Source of the DNA: Rhodanobacter sp.
Lineage (GTDB): Bacteria; Pseudomonadota; Gammaproteobacteria; Xanthomonadales; Rhodanobacteraceae
NCBI GenBank assembly: GCA_004298505.1
Contig: SCRO01000041.1
Location: 1-43,315 of the forward strand
Direction of reading: 5' to 3'
Length of the DNA stretch: 43,315 bases
Below are positions 1 to 8,333 of this stretch, piece by piece. Position numbers and translations under genes: made by a program. Under the pieces are notes generated by a model. That model was given only the letters and a program-made list of their open reading frames with translations, made no database searches and was not told the origin of the DNA. Every line of letters begins with the position of its first letter. The first letter of the stretch is position 1.

Positions 1-1365
<1,365 letters not shown>

Positions 1366-1371
1366 TGCCGT

Positions 1372-1387
1372 CAGGCTGAATGGCCTG
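1372..1387 (+). terminator. Weak hairpin just after ppsA
   Basis: CAGGC-TGAATG-GCCTG forms a five-base-pair stem seven bases past the ppsA stop. No T-run follows, so it is only a weak candidate for an end-of-transcript structure. The rest of 1366-1662 holds no gene I can support. Confidence 0.25.
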
Positions 1388-1600
1388 TGTACCATTTATG
1401 CTGCAAGGCACCAAAAGTACTGGATTCAGCCGGCTCTTTCTTTTGCGCCAGGATGTGTGGCATCGCTCTACATCGCCGGCTGGACAACACTTGCACCCGG
1501 CAAAACACGAGTGCAAGGCACCCGGCTCACTCTCTCTCTGACCTACCTTGCGCTGCAGCTTGCCTACCATCAGCACCACAGCTACCGTTCATACAGGTGT

Positions 1601-1618
1601 TTCAAGTTTGTATTTGAA
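1601..1618 (+). promoter_or_regulatory. Imperfect palindrome upstream of the TetR gene, possible operator
   Basis: TTCAA-N8-TTGAA lies about 45 bases before the GTG start of the TetR-type gene, in an AT-rich patch that is unusual for this GC-rich sequence. TetR proteins often repress their own gene through such a site. The repeat does not match the published PsrA consensus well, so the assignment is inference. Confidence 0.3.
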
Positions 1619-1662
1619 GCGGTTGCAAATATTTTCTCCGCTAGCGGTCACAGGGGTAGATC

Positions 1663-2463
1663 GTGAGCAGGACTCAGCGTACCGGCCATAACGACACGCG
1701 CAATCGACTGCTCAGGGCCACCGAGTGGCTATTCATCGAGAGCGGCTACGAAGCCATGTCGCTGCGCCATATCACGGCACGGGCCGGCGCCAACCTGGCC
1801 GCGGTGAACTATCACTTCGGCAGCAAGGAAGCCTTGATGCAGGAGGTGCTTTCGCAGCGCCTGGACCGACTCAACCGCGAACGACTGCAACTGCTCAGCG
1901 CCTGCGAACTGGAACAGCCAGCCGGGTTGGATGCCGCCGCCGTACTAGCCATGTTGTTCATTCCTGCGTTTCGGCTCAGCCACGGTGGCGCCTCCGGTCC
2001 CGCATTCATGCGCCTGCTCGGACGCGTCTACAGCGACCCCTCCCCGTTCATCCGCAGCTATCTCGAGGCGCACTACCGCCCGATCTCCGGACGATTCTTC
2101 GAGGCCTTCTCCCGCGCCCTACCCGCACTGCCACGGCGGGAACTCGGCCTGCGCCTGCATTTCGCGCTGAAGGCGCTGTCCGGCATGCTGGCCGGTGAGG
2201 ACATGCAGGCACTGATCGCCAGCATCAGCAACGGTGAAAAAATCAACGATACCGAACTGCTGGCAAGGCTGGTTTCGCTGCTGGCACCCATCCTCACGGC
2301 ACCTTTCGGCACGCCGGAGCAGATCCACGTGATCGAACGGGTGCTGCAACTCGACAGCGCCACGGCCCGGGCCGGCACCGGGTCCGCGGCACCACCAGAG
2401 CACGAGCCACACCACCATTCCGCTGCCTTGGCGTGGCTCAAGCAAGGGAGGCTGGCCCCCTGA
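1663..2463 (+). CDS. TetR/AcrR-family regulator, PsrA-like
   Basis: A 266-residue one-component regulator with an N-terminal TetR helix-turn-helix at about residues 15-60, with MSLRHITARAGANLAAVNY and YHFGSKEALMQEV matching the recognition-helix region. The ANLAAVNYHFGSK pattern and the downstream FMRLLGR and SYLEAHYRP segments resemble PsrA, the fatty-acid-sensing repressor of pseudomonads. The start is GTG, preceded by CAGGGGT as ribosome site; no ATG fits better. The gene lies just upstream of a FadL-type porin on the same strand, which supports a role in fatty-acid or hydrophobic-substrate sensing. The ligand is inferred, not seen. The C-terminal 40 residues are His/Pro/Ala-rich and probably disordered. 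Confidence 0.85.
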   Translation: MSRTQRTGHNDTRNRLLRATEWLFIESGYEAMSLRHITARAGANLAAVNYHFGSKEALMQEVLSQRLDRLNRERLQLLSACELEQPAGLDAAAVLAMLFIPAFRLSHGGASGPAFMRLLGRVYSDPSPFIRSYLEAHYRPISGRFFEAFSRALPALPRRELGLRLHFALKALSGMLAGEDMQALIASISNGEKINDTELLARLVSLLAPILTAPFGTPEQIHVIERVLQLDSATARAGTGSAAPPEHEPHHHSAALAWLKQGRLAP

Positions 2464-2607
2464 AAAAAGCAATCCGAAAAGCAACTCCAGCCATCAACGA
2501 TTCCGGCTTCGCCGATCAACGCCCCACCTCGAGTCCGACCACAAGAACCCGAATCGGACCCCAGTCACAGGAGAAACCACGCGAACCGTCACTCTCACCA
2601 ACGCCTT

Positions 2608-3969
2608 ATTCGATTCACAACCCACGCCAGCCTCGCCCTGGCCATTGCCGGCGCGCTGGCTTTGCCCCTGCGCGCGCAAGCCGGTTCGTTCCAGCTGCCC
2701 ACCGACAATGCCGCCGGCTGGGCCCGCGCCAACGCCGGTGGTTCACTGTTCGCCAATGACCCCACCGCGGTCTACAACAACCCCGCGGCGATGGCGTTCT
2801 TCACTGCACCGGTACTCCAGATTACCGGCACCGCCATTCGTCCCAGCGCCAAGTTCGAGGGCGAGTTCAAGGATCAGCAAGGCAACCCGGTGACGGGTGG
2901 CAACCCGAACGGGTTCGCCAAGTTCAAGCCATTTCCGAACGTGGCGTTTGCCGCGCCGATCAACGACCGCCTGACCCTGGGTGGCAGCGTCACCGTGCCC
3001 TTCGGCCTGGTCAGCGTGTACAACCCGACTTGGCAAGGCCGTTATTTCGGCACCAAGACCAGTCTGCAGTCGGTCGCCGTAAGCTTCTCGGCCGGCTTCA
3101 AGGTCAACGACCAGTTTTCGCTGGGCCTGGGCGTGGTCGGCCAGCAGACCAAGGCGCAGCTCAACACCATGCTTGACCCGACCGGCACGGCGGCGGCCCT
3201 GTTCGGCGCACCCATCCTCGGGGCTCCGCAGAGCGAGGACGTACAACTCAATGTGACACTCAAGAAGTCGATGGCGTTCGGCTATTTCGTCGGCGCCGAG
3301 TTCAAGCCTACGTCACAGGACAGCATCGGCCTCAGCTTTCACTCGCGCATCAACCAGACTCTCGGCGGCCGCTACCGGTTGTACGGCAGCGCTGCAGGCA
3401 TGGGCTTGATCGAGTTGGGGCCAACGGTATTTCCGGATGCCGGCCTGCCCTCGCTCAACCCCAATGGTAACAGCGCCAAGGCCGTGCTGAACACACCGGC
3501 GTTTGCCACCGTCGACTGGGTGCATGACTTCAACAACAAGTTCAGCCTGGCCGCATCAGTCAAATGGACCCAGTGGTCCAGCTTCGACAATCTGGTGTTG
3601 ATCTCGAACGGCAATGAGCTGGTCAAACTGCCGCAGAAGTACAAGAACTCGTTCATCTACAGTGTGGGCGGCGACTACCACTTGAATGACCAGTGGACGC
3701 TGCGCGCTGGTATCGGCTACGACCAGACGCCGACCAACATCATCAGCCGTGACCCGCGCATTCCCGACGGCGCACGTCGGCTGCTGGGGCTGGGTTTCGG
3801 ATATCAGGCCAGCGAGCATCTGGCAGTGGATTTTGGCTACCAGCATCAGTTCGTGAAGGATACCCGCGTGAAAATGACCAACCAGATCGGACTCGGAGCT
3901 GGCACCATGGATGGCAAGTTCAAGGATCATGGCGACGTGGTCAGTCTGACGGGTACGTACAAGTTCTGA
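2608..3969 (+). CDS. FadL/OmpP1-type outer-membrane hydrophobic-substrate porin
   Basis: A long-chain fatty acid/hydrophobic compound channel of the FadL/TodX family. The mature part begins GSFQLPTDNAAGWARAN, the family hatch region, followed by ANDPTAVYNNPAAMAFF, and ends in the beta-barrel motif SLTGTYKF with terminal Phe. The frame also encodes a good signal peptide (RFTTHASLALAIAGALALP, cleavage after RAQA), but between the preceding in-frame stop at 2461 and the TTG at 2662 there is no ATG, GTG or TTG. TTG 2662 would cut off the signal peptide. I place the start at ATT 2608, which gives MRFTTHASLAL and 453 residues, near the family norm. The start is the uncertain part; the family call is firm. 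An AGGAG lies at 2569-2573, too far from 2608. Confidence 0.85.
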   Translation: MRFTTHASLALAIAGALALPLRAQAGSFQLPTDNAAGWARANAGGSLFANDPTAVYNNPAAMAFFTAPVLQITGTAIRPSAKFEGEFKDQQGNPVTGGNPNGFAKFKPFPNVAFAAPINDRLTLGGSVTVPFGLVSVYNPTWQGRYFGTKTSLQSVAVSFSAGFKVNDQFSLGLGVVGQQTKAQLNTMLDPTGTAAALFGAPILGAPQSEDVQLNVTLKKSMAFGYFVGAEFKPTSQDSIGLSFHSRINQTLGGRYRLYGSAAGMGLIELGPTVFPDAGLPSLNPNGNSAKAVLNTPAFATVDWVHDFNNKFSLAASVKWTQWSSFDNLVLISNGNELVKLPQKYKNSFIYSVGGDYHLNDQWTLRAGIGYDQTPTNIISRDPRIPDGARRLLGLGFGYQASEHLAVDFGYQHQFVKDTRVKMTNQIGLGAGTMDGKFKDHGDVVSLTGTYKF

Positions 3970-3995
3970 GCGTTGTGTGATTTGCGGGAAGACGA

Positions 3996-4022
3996 GGGCC
4001 GCGTGAGCGGCCCTTGTTTCTT
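3996..4022 (+). terminator. Rho-independent terminator of the porin gene
   Basis: GGGCCGC-GTGA-GCGGCCC is a perfect seven-base-pair GC stem with a tetraloop, followed at once by TTGTTTCTT. It lies 27 bases after the porin stop on the same strand. Confidence 0.85.
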
Positions 4023-4036
4023 GGGAGCAGTTGCGA

Positions 4037-4106
4037 GCCTCACCCTTGCGCGCTGCGCGTTCCAGGGCCAGCCTACGGCTGTCCAATTTTGTTCCAGACG
4101 AATTTG
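4037..4106. repeat. Palindromic repeat A, copy 1
   Basis: This is the first of three near-identical blocks beginning GCCTCACCCTTGCGCGCTGC and running to CCAATTTTGTTCCAGAC. It differs from the others at a few bases, and its right end (GACGAATTTGT) has lost the pairing seen in copies 2 and 3. Confidence 0.8.
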
Positions 4107-4108
4107 TG

Positions 4109-4197
4109 TTCGGCCCATCCTTGGGCCTCACCCTTGCGCGCTGCGCGCTCCAGGGCCAGCCTGCGGCTGTCCAATTTTGTTCCAGACAAAATTGTCG
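4109..4197. repeat. Palindromic repeat A, copy 2
   Basis: Same block as copy 1, extended on the left by TTCGGCCCATCC. It ends in CAATTTTGT-TCCAG-ACAAAATTG, a nine-base-pair stem with five-base loop. Open frames that run through the block encode low-complexity peptides and are not genes. Confidence 0.85.
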
Positions 4198-4224
4198 ACT
4201 GCGGAGGCAGGATGCCGGAACGAA

Positions 4225-4269
4225 CATCGGCGTAGCCGATGGCCCGAAGGGCGAGGCACAGGAGGTGCC
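4225..4269. other. Three consecutive small hairpins between repeat copies
   Basis: CATCGGC-GTA-GCCGATG, GCCC-GAA-GGGC and GGCAC-AGGAG-GTGCC follow each other within 45 bases. No reading frame with coding character covers them. They may be part of the surrounding repeat element or a structured RNA; the sequence alone does not decide. Confidence 0.5.
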
Positions 4270-4273
4270 GAGT

Positions 4274-4325
4274 AACCAAGTGGGTTCGTCCACACCACCC
4301 TCTCCGCCATACGCGCGAAACGCCC
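4274..4325 (+). repeat. tRNA-Ser 3'-end copy (repeat B), copy 1
   Basis: This block reads AACCAAGTGGGTTCGTCCAC and continues through CACCCTCTCCGCCA to TACGCGCGAAACGCCC. Apart from a degenerate T-loop region, that is the 3' end of tRNA-Ser (4531-4621) with its CCA and the start of its terminator, in the opposite orientation to the tRNA gene. It is a tRNA fragment, not a functional tRNA. Confidence 0.8.
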
Positions 4326-4368
4326 TGCTTCGATGGAGCTTTTGGCGACGTGATGGGTGGTGGGATTG

Positions 4369-4456
4369 TTCGGCCCATCCTGGGCCTCACCCTTGCGCGC
4401 TACGCGCTCCAGGGCCAGCCTGCGGCTGTCCAATTTTGTTCCAGACAAAATTGTCG
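4369..4456. repeat. Palindromic repeat A, copy 3
   Basis: Almost identical to copy 2, including the TTCGGCCCATCC left flank and the nine-base-pair CAATTTTGT/ACAAAATTG stem at its right end. It is fused directly to the second tRNA-Ser fragment at 4457. Confidence 0.85.
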
Positions 4457-4508
4457 AACCAAGTGGGTTCGTCCACACCACCCTCTCCGCCATACGCGCG
4501 AAACGCCC
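4457..4508 (+). repeat. tRNA-Ser 3'-end copy (repeat B), copy 2
   Basis: Same 52-base block as at 4274-4325. From 4478 it pairs perfectly with the true tRNA-Ser 3' end and terminator: 4478-4510 and 4513-4545 are 33-base perfect inverted arms around a two-base loop. Confidence 0.85.
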
Positions 4509-4530
4509 CATTTGGGGCGTTTCGCGCGTA
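4495..4530 (-). terminator. Terminator hairpin of tRNA-Ser
   Basis: Directly after the encoded CCA of tRNA-Ser, the minus strand reads CGCGCGAAACGCCCC, a short loop, then GGGGCGTTTCGCGCG. This is a strong stem with a short internal T-run. The stem is part of the longer 33-base inverted repeat that includes the tRNA end. Confidence 0.65.
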
Positions 4531-4621
<91 letters not shown>

Positions 4622-4654
4622 GGTGGAATGCATGGTGGCGCATGCGAGCCGGGA

Positions 4655-4683
4655 ATCATACGCGAGCCAAGGTGTCGTGACAA
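4655..4683 (-). promoter_or_regulatory. Sigma70-type promoter of tRNA-Ser
   Basis: On the minus strand TTGTCA, a 17-base spacer and TATGAT lie 34 bases upstream of the tRNA 5' end. Both hexamers and the spacing are near consensus. Confidence 0.75.
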
Positions 4684-4732
4684 TAAGCCGAGCTTGCGGC
4701 ATGCTGCGGCAGCTTGCCTTGACTGAATCCCC

Positions 4733-5434
4733 ATGATCGAACTCGGACACGGAACGCATGTCGGCCTGCGCCGCACGCGCAACGAGGATACCTACCACGC
4801 CGATGCCTCGCTCGGTTTGTTCCTCGTGGCAGATGGCATGGGCGGGCATCAGCACGGCGAAGTGGCGGCGGCACTGGTGCGCGATACCGTGGTCGAGCTG
4901 GTCGGCTCCGGACGCGGGTTGATCGAAGCGGTCAACGGTGCCGCTGATCGTTTGCTCGCGCGCACCCGGCCGAGTTTCGACATCCTGCCTATGGGCACCA
5001 CGATCGCCGCGCTGCGGATCATTGGCGACAATTACGAAGTCGCATGGGTCGGCGACAGCAGGATTTATTTGTGGCAGCAGACGTTGCGTCGGATCAGCCA
5101 CGACCATTCGCTGGTACAGGCCCTGGTCGAAGCTGGCCAGCTCGATCCGGCGCAAGCGTCGCGCCACCCCCAACGCAACCTGCTCACCCAGGCGCTGGGG
5201 GTAACCGCGACCGAGCAACTGCAAATCGGTATCGCCCGCGGCACGCTCGAACCGGGCATGACATTCCTGCTGTGCACCGACGGGCTGACCGAATGCGTCG
5301 ATGACGCATCGATCGGGCGAACCATCGCCCGTGCTGATCTGGCCGCACAGGAATGTGCCGATCAGCTCCTGCTGGCTGCACTGGATGCCGGCGGCGACGA
5401 CAATATCACCGGCGTCATCGTGCGTTGCCGCTGA
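4733..5434 (+). CDS. PP2C-family Ser/Thr protein phosphatase
   Basis: A 233-residue soluble, single-domain metal-dependent phosphatase of the Stp1/PrpC type, which removes phosphate from Ser/Thr residues placed by Hanks-type kinases. Motifs run in order: RRTRNEDTYH (residues 13-22), VADGMGGH with the metal-binding Asp (about 33), GTTIAALRI, AWVGDSRIYLW, LCTDGLTE and GGDDNITGVIV near the C-terminus. The length is normal for bacterial PP2C and no signal or membrane segment is present. No kinase gene lies beside it; the only kinase-like sequence in the window is the pseudogene at 37.4-39.4 kb. It converges on dnaQ with a 25-base gap. No clear Shine-Dalgarno precedes the ATG. Confidence 0.93.
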   Translation: MIELGHGTHVGLRRTRNEDTYHADASLGLFLVADGMGGHQHGEVAAALVRDTVVELVGSGRGLIEAVNGAADRLLARTRPSFDILPMGTTIAALRIIGDNYEVAWVGDSRIYLWQQTLRRISHDHSLVQALVEAGQLDPAQASRHPQRNLLTQALGVTATEQLQIGIARGTLEPGMTFLLCTDGLTECVDDASIGRTIARADLAAQECADQLLLAALDAGGDDNITGVIVRCR

Positions 5435-5459
5435 TGGCGGCCCGGGACTCACGCCCTGG

Positions 5460-6167
5460 TCAGTCCAGCCGCCGCCAAAGGCTCTGACCGCCCGCACTCT
5501 TGTCCAGGGTATCCAGACGCTGCTCGTGCAGCTGCAATTCATCGGCCGAGGCACGCAGCACGCGCGGGCGCACCTGCAAGGATGCCGGCACCACCACGAG
5601 CACCTCGGGTTGCTTCGTAGCGACGTCAAACCCGAGCTCGAAACCGACCTGTCCGGAAGTCATGGCCAGGTAGACATCCGCCAGCAACTGGGTGTCGATC
5701 AGGCCACCGTGCAGGTCGCGGCGCGAGTTGTCCACGCCGAGTCGCTTGCACAGAGCATCGAGGCTATTGCGCTGGCCCGGATAGCGTTGTCTGGCCATGG
5801 CCAGGGTATCGAGCACACCGCAACGATCACCAACTCGACCTCGGGCCGGACCCAGTCGCGCCAGCTCGGCATCCAGGAAGCCAAGGTCGAAACTCGCGTT
5901 GTGGATGATCAGCTCCGCACCGTCAATGAAGGCAAGAAATTCTTCCACCACCTCGGCGAAACGCGGCTTGTTGAGCAGGAAGTCGTCCTCGATACCGGTG
6001 ACCTGGCGGGCCCCTTCGTCGATCGCCCGGTCCGGGTTGAGATAGGTCTGATAATGCCGGCCGGTGAGTCGGCGCTCCACCAGTTCGACACAGGCGATCT
6101 CCACCAGCCGATGTCCCTGGCGGACTTCCAGGCCAGTGGTTTCCGTATCGAGCACAACCTGCCTCAT
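5460..6167 (-). CDS. dnaQ: DNA polymerase III epsilon subunit (3'-5' proofreading exonuclease)
   Basis: A 235-residue DEDDh exonuclease that proofreads for the replicative polymerase core. Exo I is [10 protein letters not shown] (residues 5-14), Exo II is [15 protein letters not shown] and Exo III is [15 protein letters not shown] with its catalytic His. The C-terminal part, expected to bind the alpha subunit, is present and ends QSLWRRLD. The ATG at 6167 overlaps the rnhA stop by four bases (ATGA), so the two are translationally coupled; a longer open frame upstream of this ATG only reads through rnhA. The rnhA-dnaQ neighbourhood is conserved in gammaproteobacteria. Confidence 0.97.
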   Translation of the reverse strand: MRQVVLDTETTGLEVRQGHRLVEIACVELVERRLTGRHYQTYLNPDRAIDEGARQVTGIEDDFLLNKPRFAEVVEEFLAFIDGAELIIHNASFDLGFLDAELARLGPARGRVGDRCGVLDTLAMARQRYPGQRNSLDALCKRLGVDNSRRDLHGGLIDTQLLADVYLAMTSGQVGFELGFDVATKQPEVLVVVPASLQVRPRVLRASADELQLHEQRLDTLDKSAGGQSLWRRLD

Positions 6168-6607
6168 GCGCCTTTCCTGATCAGCTCGGCCTGCTCCCGC
6201 GCGGCCTGGTCGACGCGCTCGTTCTCGACGTGGCCATTGTGGCCCTTTACCCACTGCCAGCGCACCCGATGGGCGCCGACGGCGTCGGAGAGGCGCTGCC
6301 ACAGGTCCTGGTTTTTCACTGGCTTCCGGTCAGCCGTGCGCCAGCCGTTGGCGCGCCATTTCGGTATCCATTGCTCGATGCCCTGCATGACATAACGCGA
6401 GTCGGTGGTCAGGGTCACTACACACGGCCGCTTCAATGCCTCCAGTGCACCGATTGCCGCCATCAACTCCATGCGGTTGTTGGTGGTGGCCGCCTCGCCA
6501 CCGGCCACCAGGCGTTCGCTACCCTGTACGCGCAACAGCGCAGCCCAACCTCCCGGGCCGGGATTTCCCAGACAGGCACCATCGGTAAATGCTTCCACTT
6601 CACTCAT
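6164..6607 (-). CDS. rnhA: Ribonuclease HI
   Basis: A 147-residue type 1 RNase H that cuts RNA in RNA:DNA hybrids (Okazaki primers, R-loops). The D-E-D-D metal-binding residues are visible in [35 protein letters not shown] and [10 protein letters not shown]. The length is typical. The order on the minus strand is methyltransferase, rnhA, dnaQ, with rnhA starting six bases after the methyltransferase stop and overlapping dnaQ by four bases. Confidence 0.97.
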   Translation of the reverse strand: MSEVEAFTDGACLGNPGPGGWAALLRVQGSERLVAGGEAATTNNRMELMAAIGALEALKRPCVVTLTTDSRYVMQGIEQWIPKWRANGWRTADRKPVKNQDLWQRLSDAVGAHRVRWQWVKGHNGHVENERVDQAAREQAELIRKGA

Positions 6608-6613
6608 CGTTGC

Positions 6614-7318
6614 TCACGCATCCCGTGTTGTTTGCAAAGCCGAACTGCGGCGCGTACCCGGCGACAAGCGACCGCCGGCCGGCACCGCCACCGTGGTCGG
6701 CACGATCCGCCGCGGCAAGGCCAGGCGCGGATGCTTGCGCGCAATCAGCACGTAGCCGCCACCGAACACATTGGCTGCCTTCCTGTCCAGCGCAGGCAGC
6801 CAAGGCCAGCTGCGTCCGACTCGCTGCGCCAGCTCGATCCCCAACCCCTCCTGTCGCAGGACTCGCTGCAGTCGCAAGGGTAGTTGCAGTCGAAGTGACC
6901 GCCCCCCGGCCTGCCAGCGCAACCATGGCATCCAGCCACTGAGTGGATGAACGCCGGTGAGGGCAAGCACGCCGCCAGGTGCCAGCACGCGGATGGCCTG
7001 GACCAGCAACCCCGATGCCGCCGGCGACACTTCCAGCGCGTGCCGGAGCAGGACCAGGTCGAATACATCATCCATGAAAGGCAACGGCTCAAGTGCCGCT
7101 GCCCGCAAGTCGCCCAGGTAACAGCCGTCGTGCAGATAGAGGCGAACCCAGCTGCCAAGCATCGGCAACGCCGGTGGCCTGGCACCCTTCGCCGCACCCA
7201 ACATCAAGGCGTGCGTGCCGAAGCAACGTTGCAGCTCCGGCATCAGCGCACGCATCTGCGCATCCTGCAACCGGCGCAGCGGCGCACTGACATAGATATC
7301 GTTGTCACCATGATGCAT
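6614..7318 (-). CDS. Class I SAM-dependent methyltransferase, YafS-like
   Basis: A 234-residue protein with a degenerate Rossmann methyltransferase fold: LMLGAAKGA replaces the usual glycine-rich SAM loop, PFMDDVFDLVLLRHALE corresponds to motif IV, and VLAPGGVLALTGVHP to the motif V/VI strand. Its place between gloB and rnhA-dnaQ is the position of E. coli yafS, a methyltransferase of unknown substrate, so orthology is likely by synteny. ATG 7318 (MHHGDNDIYVSAPLRRL) is chosen; an in-frame ATG at 7387 would add 23 residues without family character. It is divergent from gloB. The C-terminal 25 residues look disordered. Confidence 0.8.
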   Translation of the reverse strand: MHHGDNDIYVSAPLRRLQDAQMRALMPELQRCFGTHALMLGAAKGARPPALPMLGSWVRLYLHDGCYLGDLRAAALEPLPFMDDVFDLVLLRHALEVSPAASGLLVQAIRVLAPGGVLALTGVHPLSGWMPWLRWQAGGRSLRLQLPLRLQRVLRQEGLGIELAQRVGRSWPWLPALDRKAANVFGGGYVLIARKHPRLALPRRIVPTTVAVPAGGRLSPGTRRSSALQTTRDA

Positions 7319-7568
7319 GCAACCGACCCCGGGTCTCTTTGCCTGTGCCCAGTTTAACGGCTGCAGGCACCAGATCGCCGTCGACATGGCACTGTTGCAC
7401 ACAGCTGAACGCCACAACCATGCTTTAACACCGCCCTAACGAACGCTTGAAAGAGCCACTCTATAGTCAACCCCCTGCGCGCGCCCGACACGGACGCGCC
7501 AGTCATTCATGCACAAGGCGGCATCGAAGATCCCGCCGATTCCGCTCAAGCGAAGCGGGGGATTGCCT

Positions 7569-8333
7569 TTGCACCTGATTCCACTACCGGCGTTGGCCGA
7601 CAACTACATCTGGCTGCTGCACGATGACCAGGGCGATGCCATCGTCGTCGACCCGGGCGACGCGCAAGTCGTAGAGCGCGCGCTCAGCGCGCGACATTTG
7701 CGATTGCGCGCCGTGTTGCTGACCCACCACCACCTCGACCATGTCGGCGGCGCTTCCGCGCTGCAGCGCCATCACGCCGTCCCCGTTTATGCCCCGGCCG
7801 ACGAGCGCATCACCAGTACCACAAAGAGGGTAGGCGACGGCGACCGGATCGAACTGACATCACCCCCCGTGCGATTTGACGTGCTGGCCATTCCCGGACA
7901 CACGCTCAGCCATGTCGGTTACCTCGGCAACGGATGGTTGCTGTGTGGCGATACGTTGTTCAGCCTCGGCTGCGGCCGGCTGTTTGAAGGCACGCCGGCA
8001 CAAATGCTCTCCTCGCTGGACCGGCTGGCGGCACTCCCTGAAGCAACCCTGATCTGTGGCGGCCATGAATACACCGAAGCAAATGGTCGCTTCGCAAACC
8101 AGGTGGAGCCGGACAACGAGTTGCTGCAGGTGCGTCGGCGGGAAGTCACTCAGTTGCGCACAGATCGACAACCTACGCTGCCGGCGACCTTGGCCAACGA
8201 GCTGGCGACCAACCCGTTCCTGCGCGTCGACACTGAGGCCGTGATCGCATGGTGTCGCCGACACGGCGTCATCGGGAACCGTATCGCGCGGTTTGCCGCG
8301 GTGCGTGCGGCAAAAGATGTATTCAACGCATGA
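7569..8333 (+). CDS. gloB: Hydroxyacylglutathione hydrolase (glyoxalase II)
   Basis: Hydrolyses S-lactoylglutathione to lactate and glutathione, the second step of methylglyoxal detoxification. It is a metallo-beta-lactamase-fold enzyme with the dinuclear metal motif THHHLDHVGG (residues 52-61), then IPGHTLSHVGYL, DTLFSLGCGRLFEG and GGHEYTEAN, and the glyoxalase II C-terminal substrate domain. I choose TTG 7569 (MHLIPLPALADNYIWLL, 254 residues) because it gives the standard family N-terminus and has GGGGGA six bases upstream. ATG 7509 would add 20 residues with no family match. The stop overlaps the mltD start (ATGA). The order gloB-mltD diverging from the yafS-rnhA-dnaQ side matches other gammaproteobacteria. 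Confidence 0.93.
   Translation: MHLIPLPALADNYIWLLHDDQGDAIVVDPGDAQVVERALSARHLRLRAVLLTHHHLDHVGGASALQRHHAVPVYAPADERITSTTKRVGDGDRIELTSPPVRFDVLAIPGHTLSHVGYLGNGWLLCGDTLFSLGCGRLFEGTPAQMLSSLDRLAALPEATLICGGHEYTEANGRFANQVEPDNELLQVRRREVTQLRTDRQPTLPATLANELATNPFLRVDTEAVIAWCRRHGVIGNRIARFAAVRAAKDVFNA

Noticed and set aside
1590-1660. PsrA consensus operator
   Set aside because: GTTTC-AA-GTTTG is a direct and not an inverted arrangement of the half-sites. I list only the weaker TTCAA-N8-TTGAA palindrome.
4037-4508. CRISPR array
   Set aside because: Repeats are of unequal length, unequally spaced, contain palindromes and tRNA pieces, and no cas gene is near.
5301-6395. 364-codon plus-strand frame across dnaQ
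   Set aside because: Antisense shadow of dnaQ, whose three exonuclease motifs are clear on the minus strand.
7447-7467. Promoter TTGAAA/TATAGT before gloB
   Set aside because: The hexamers are separated by only nine bases, far from the required 16-18.
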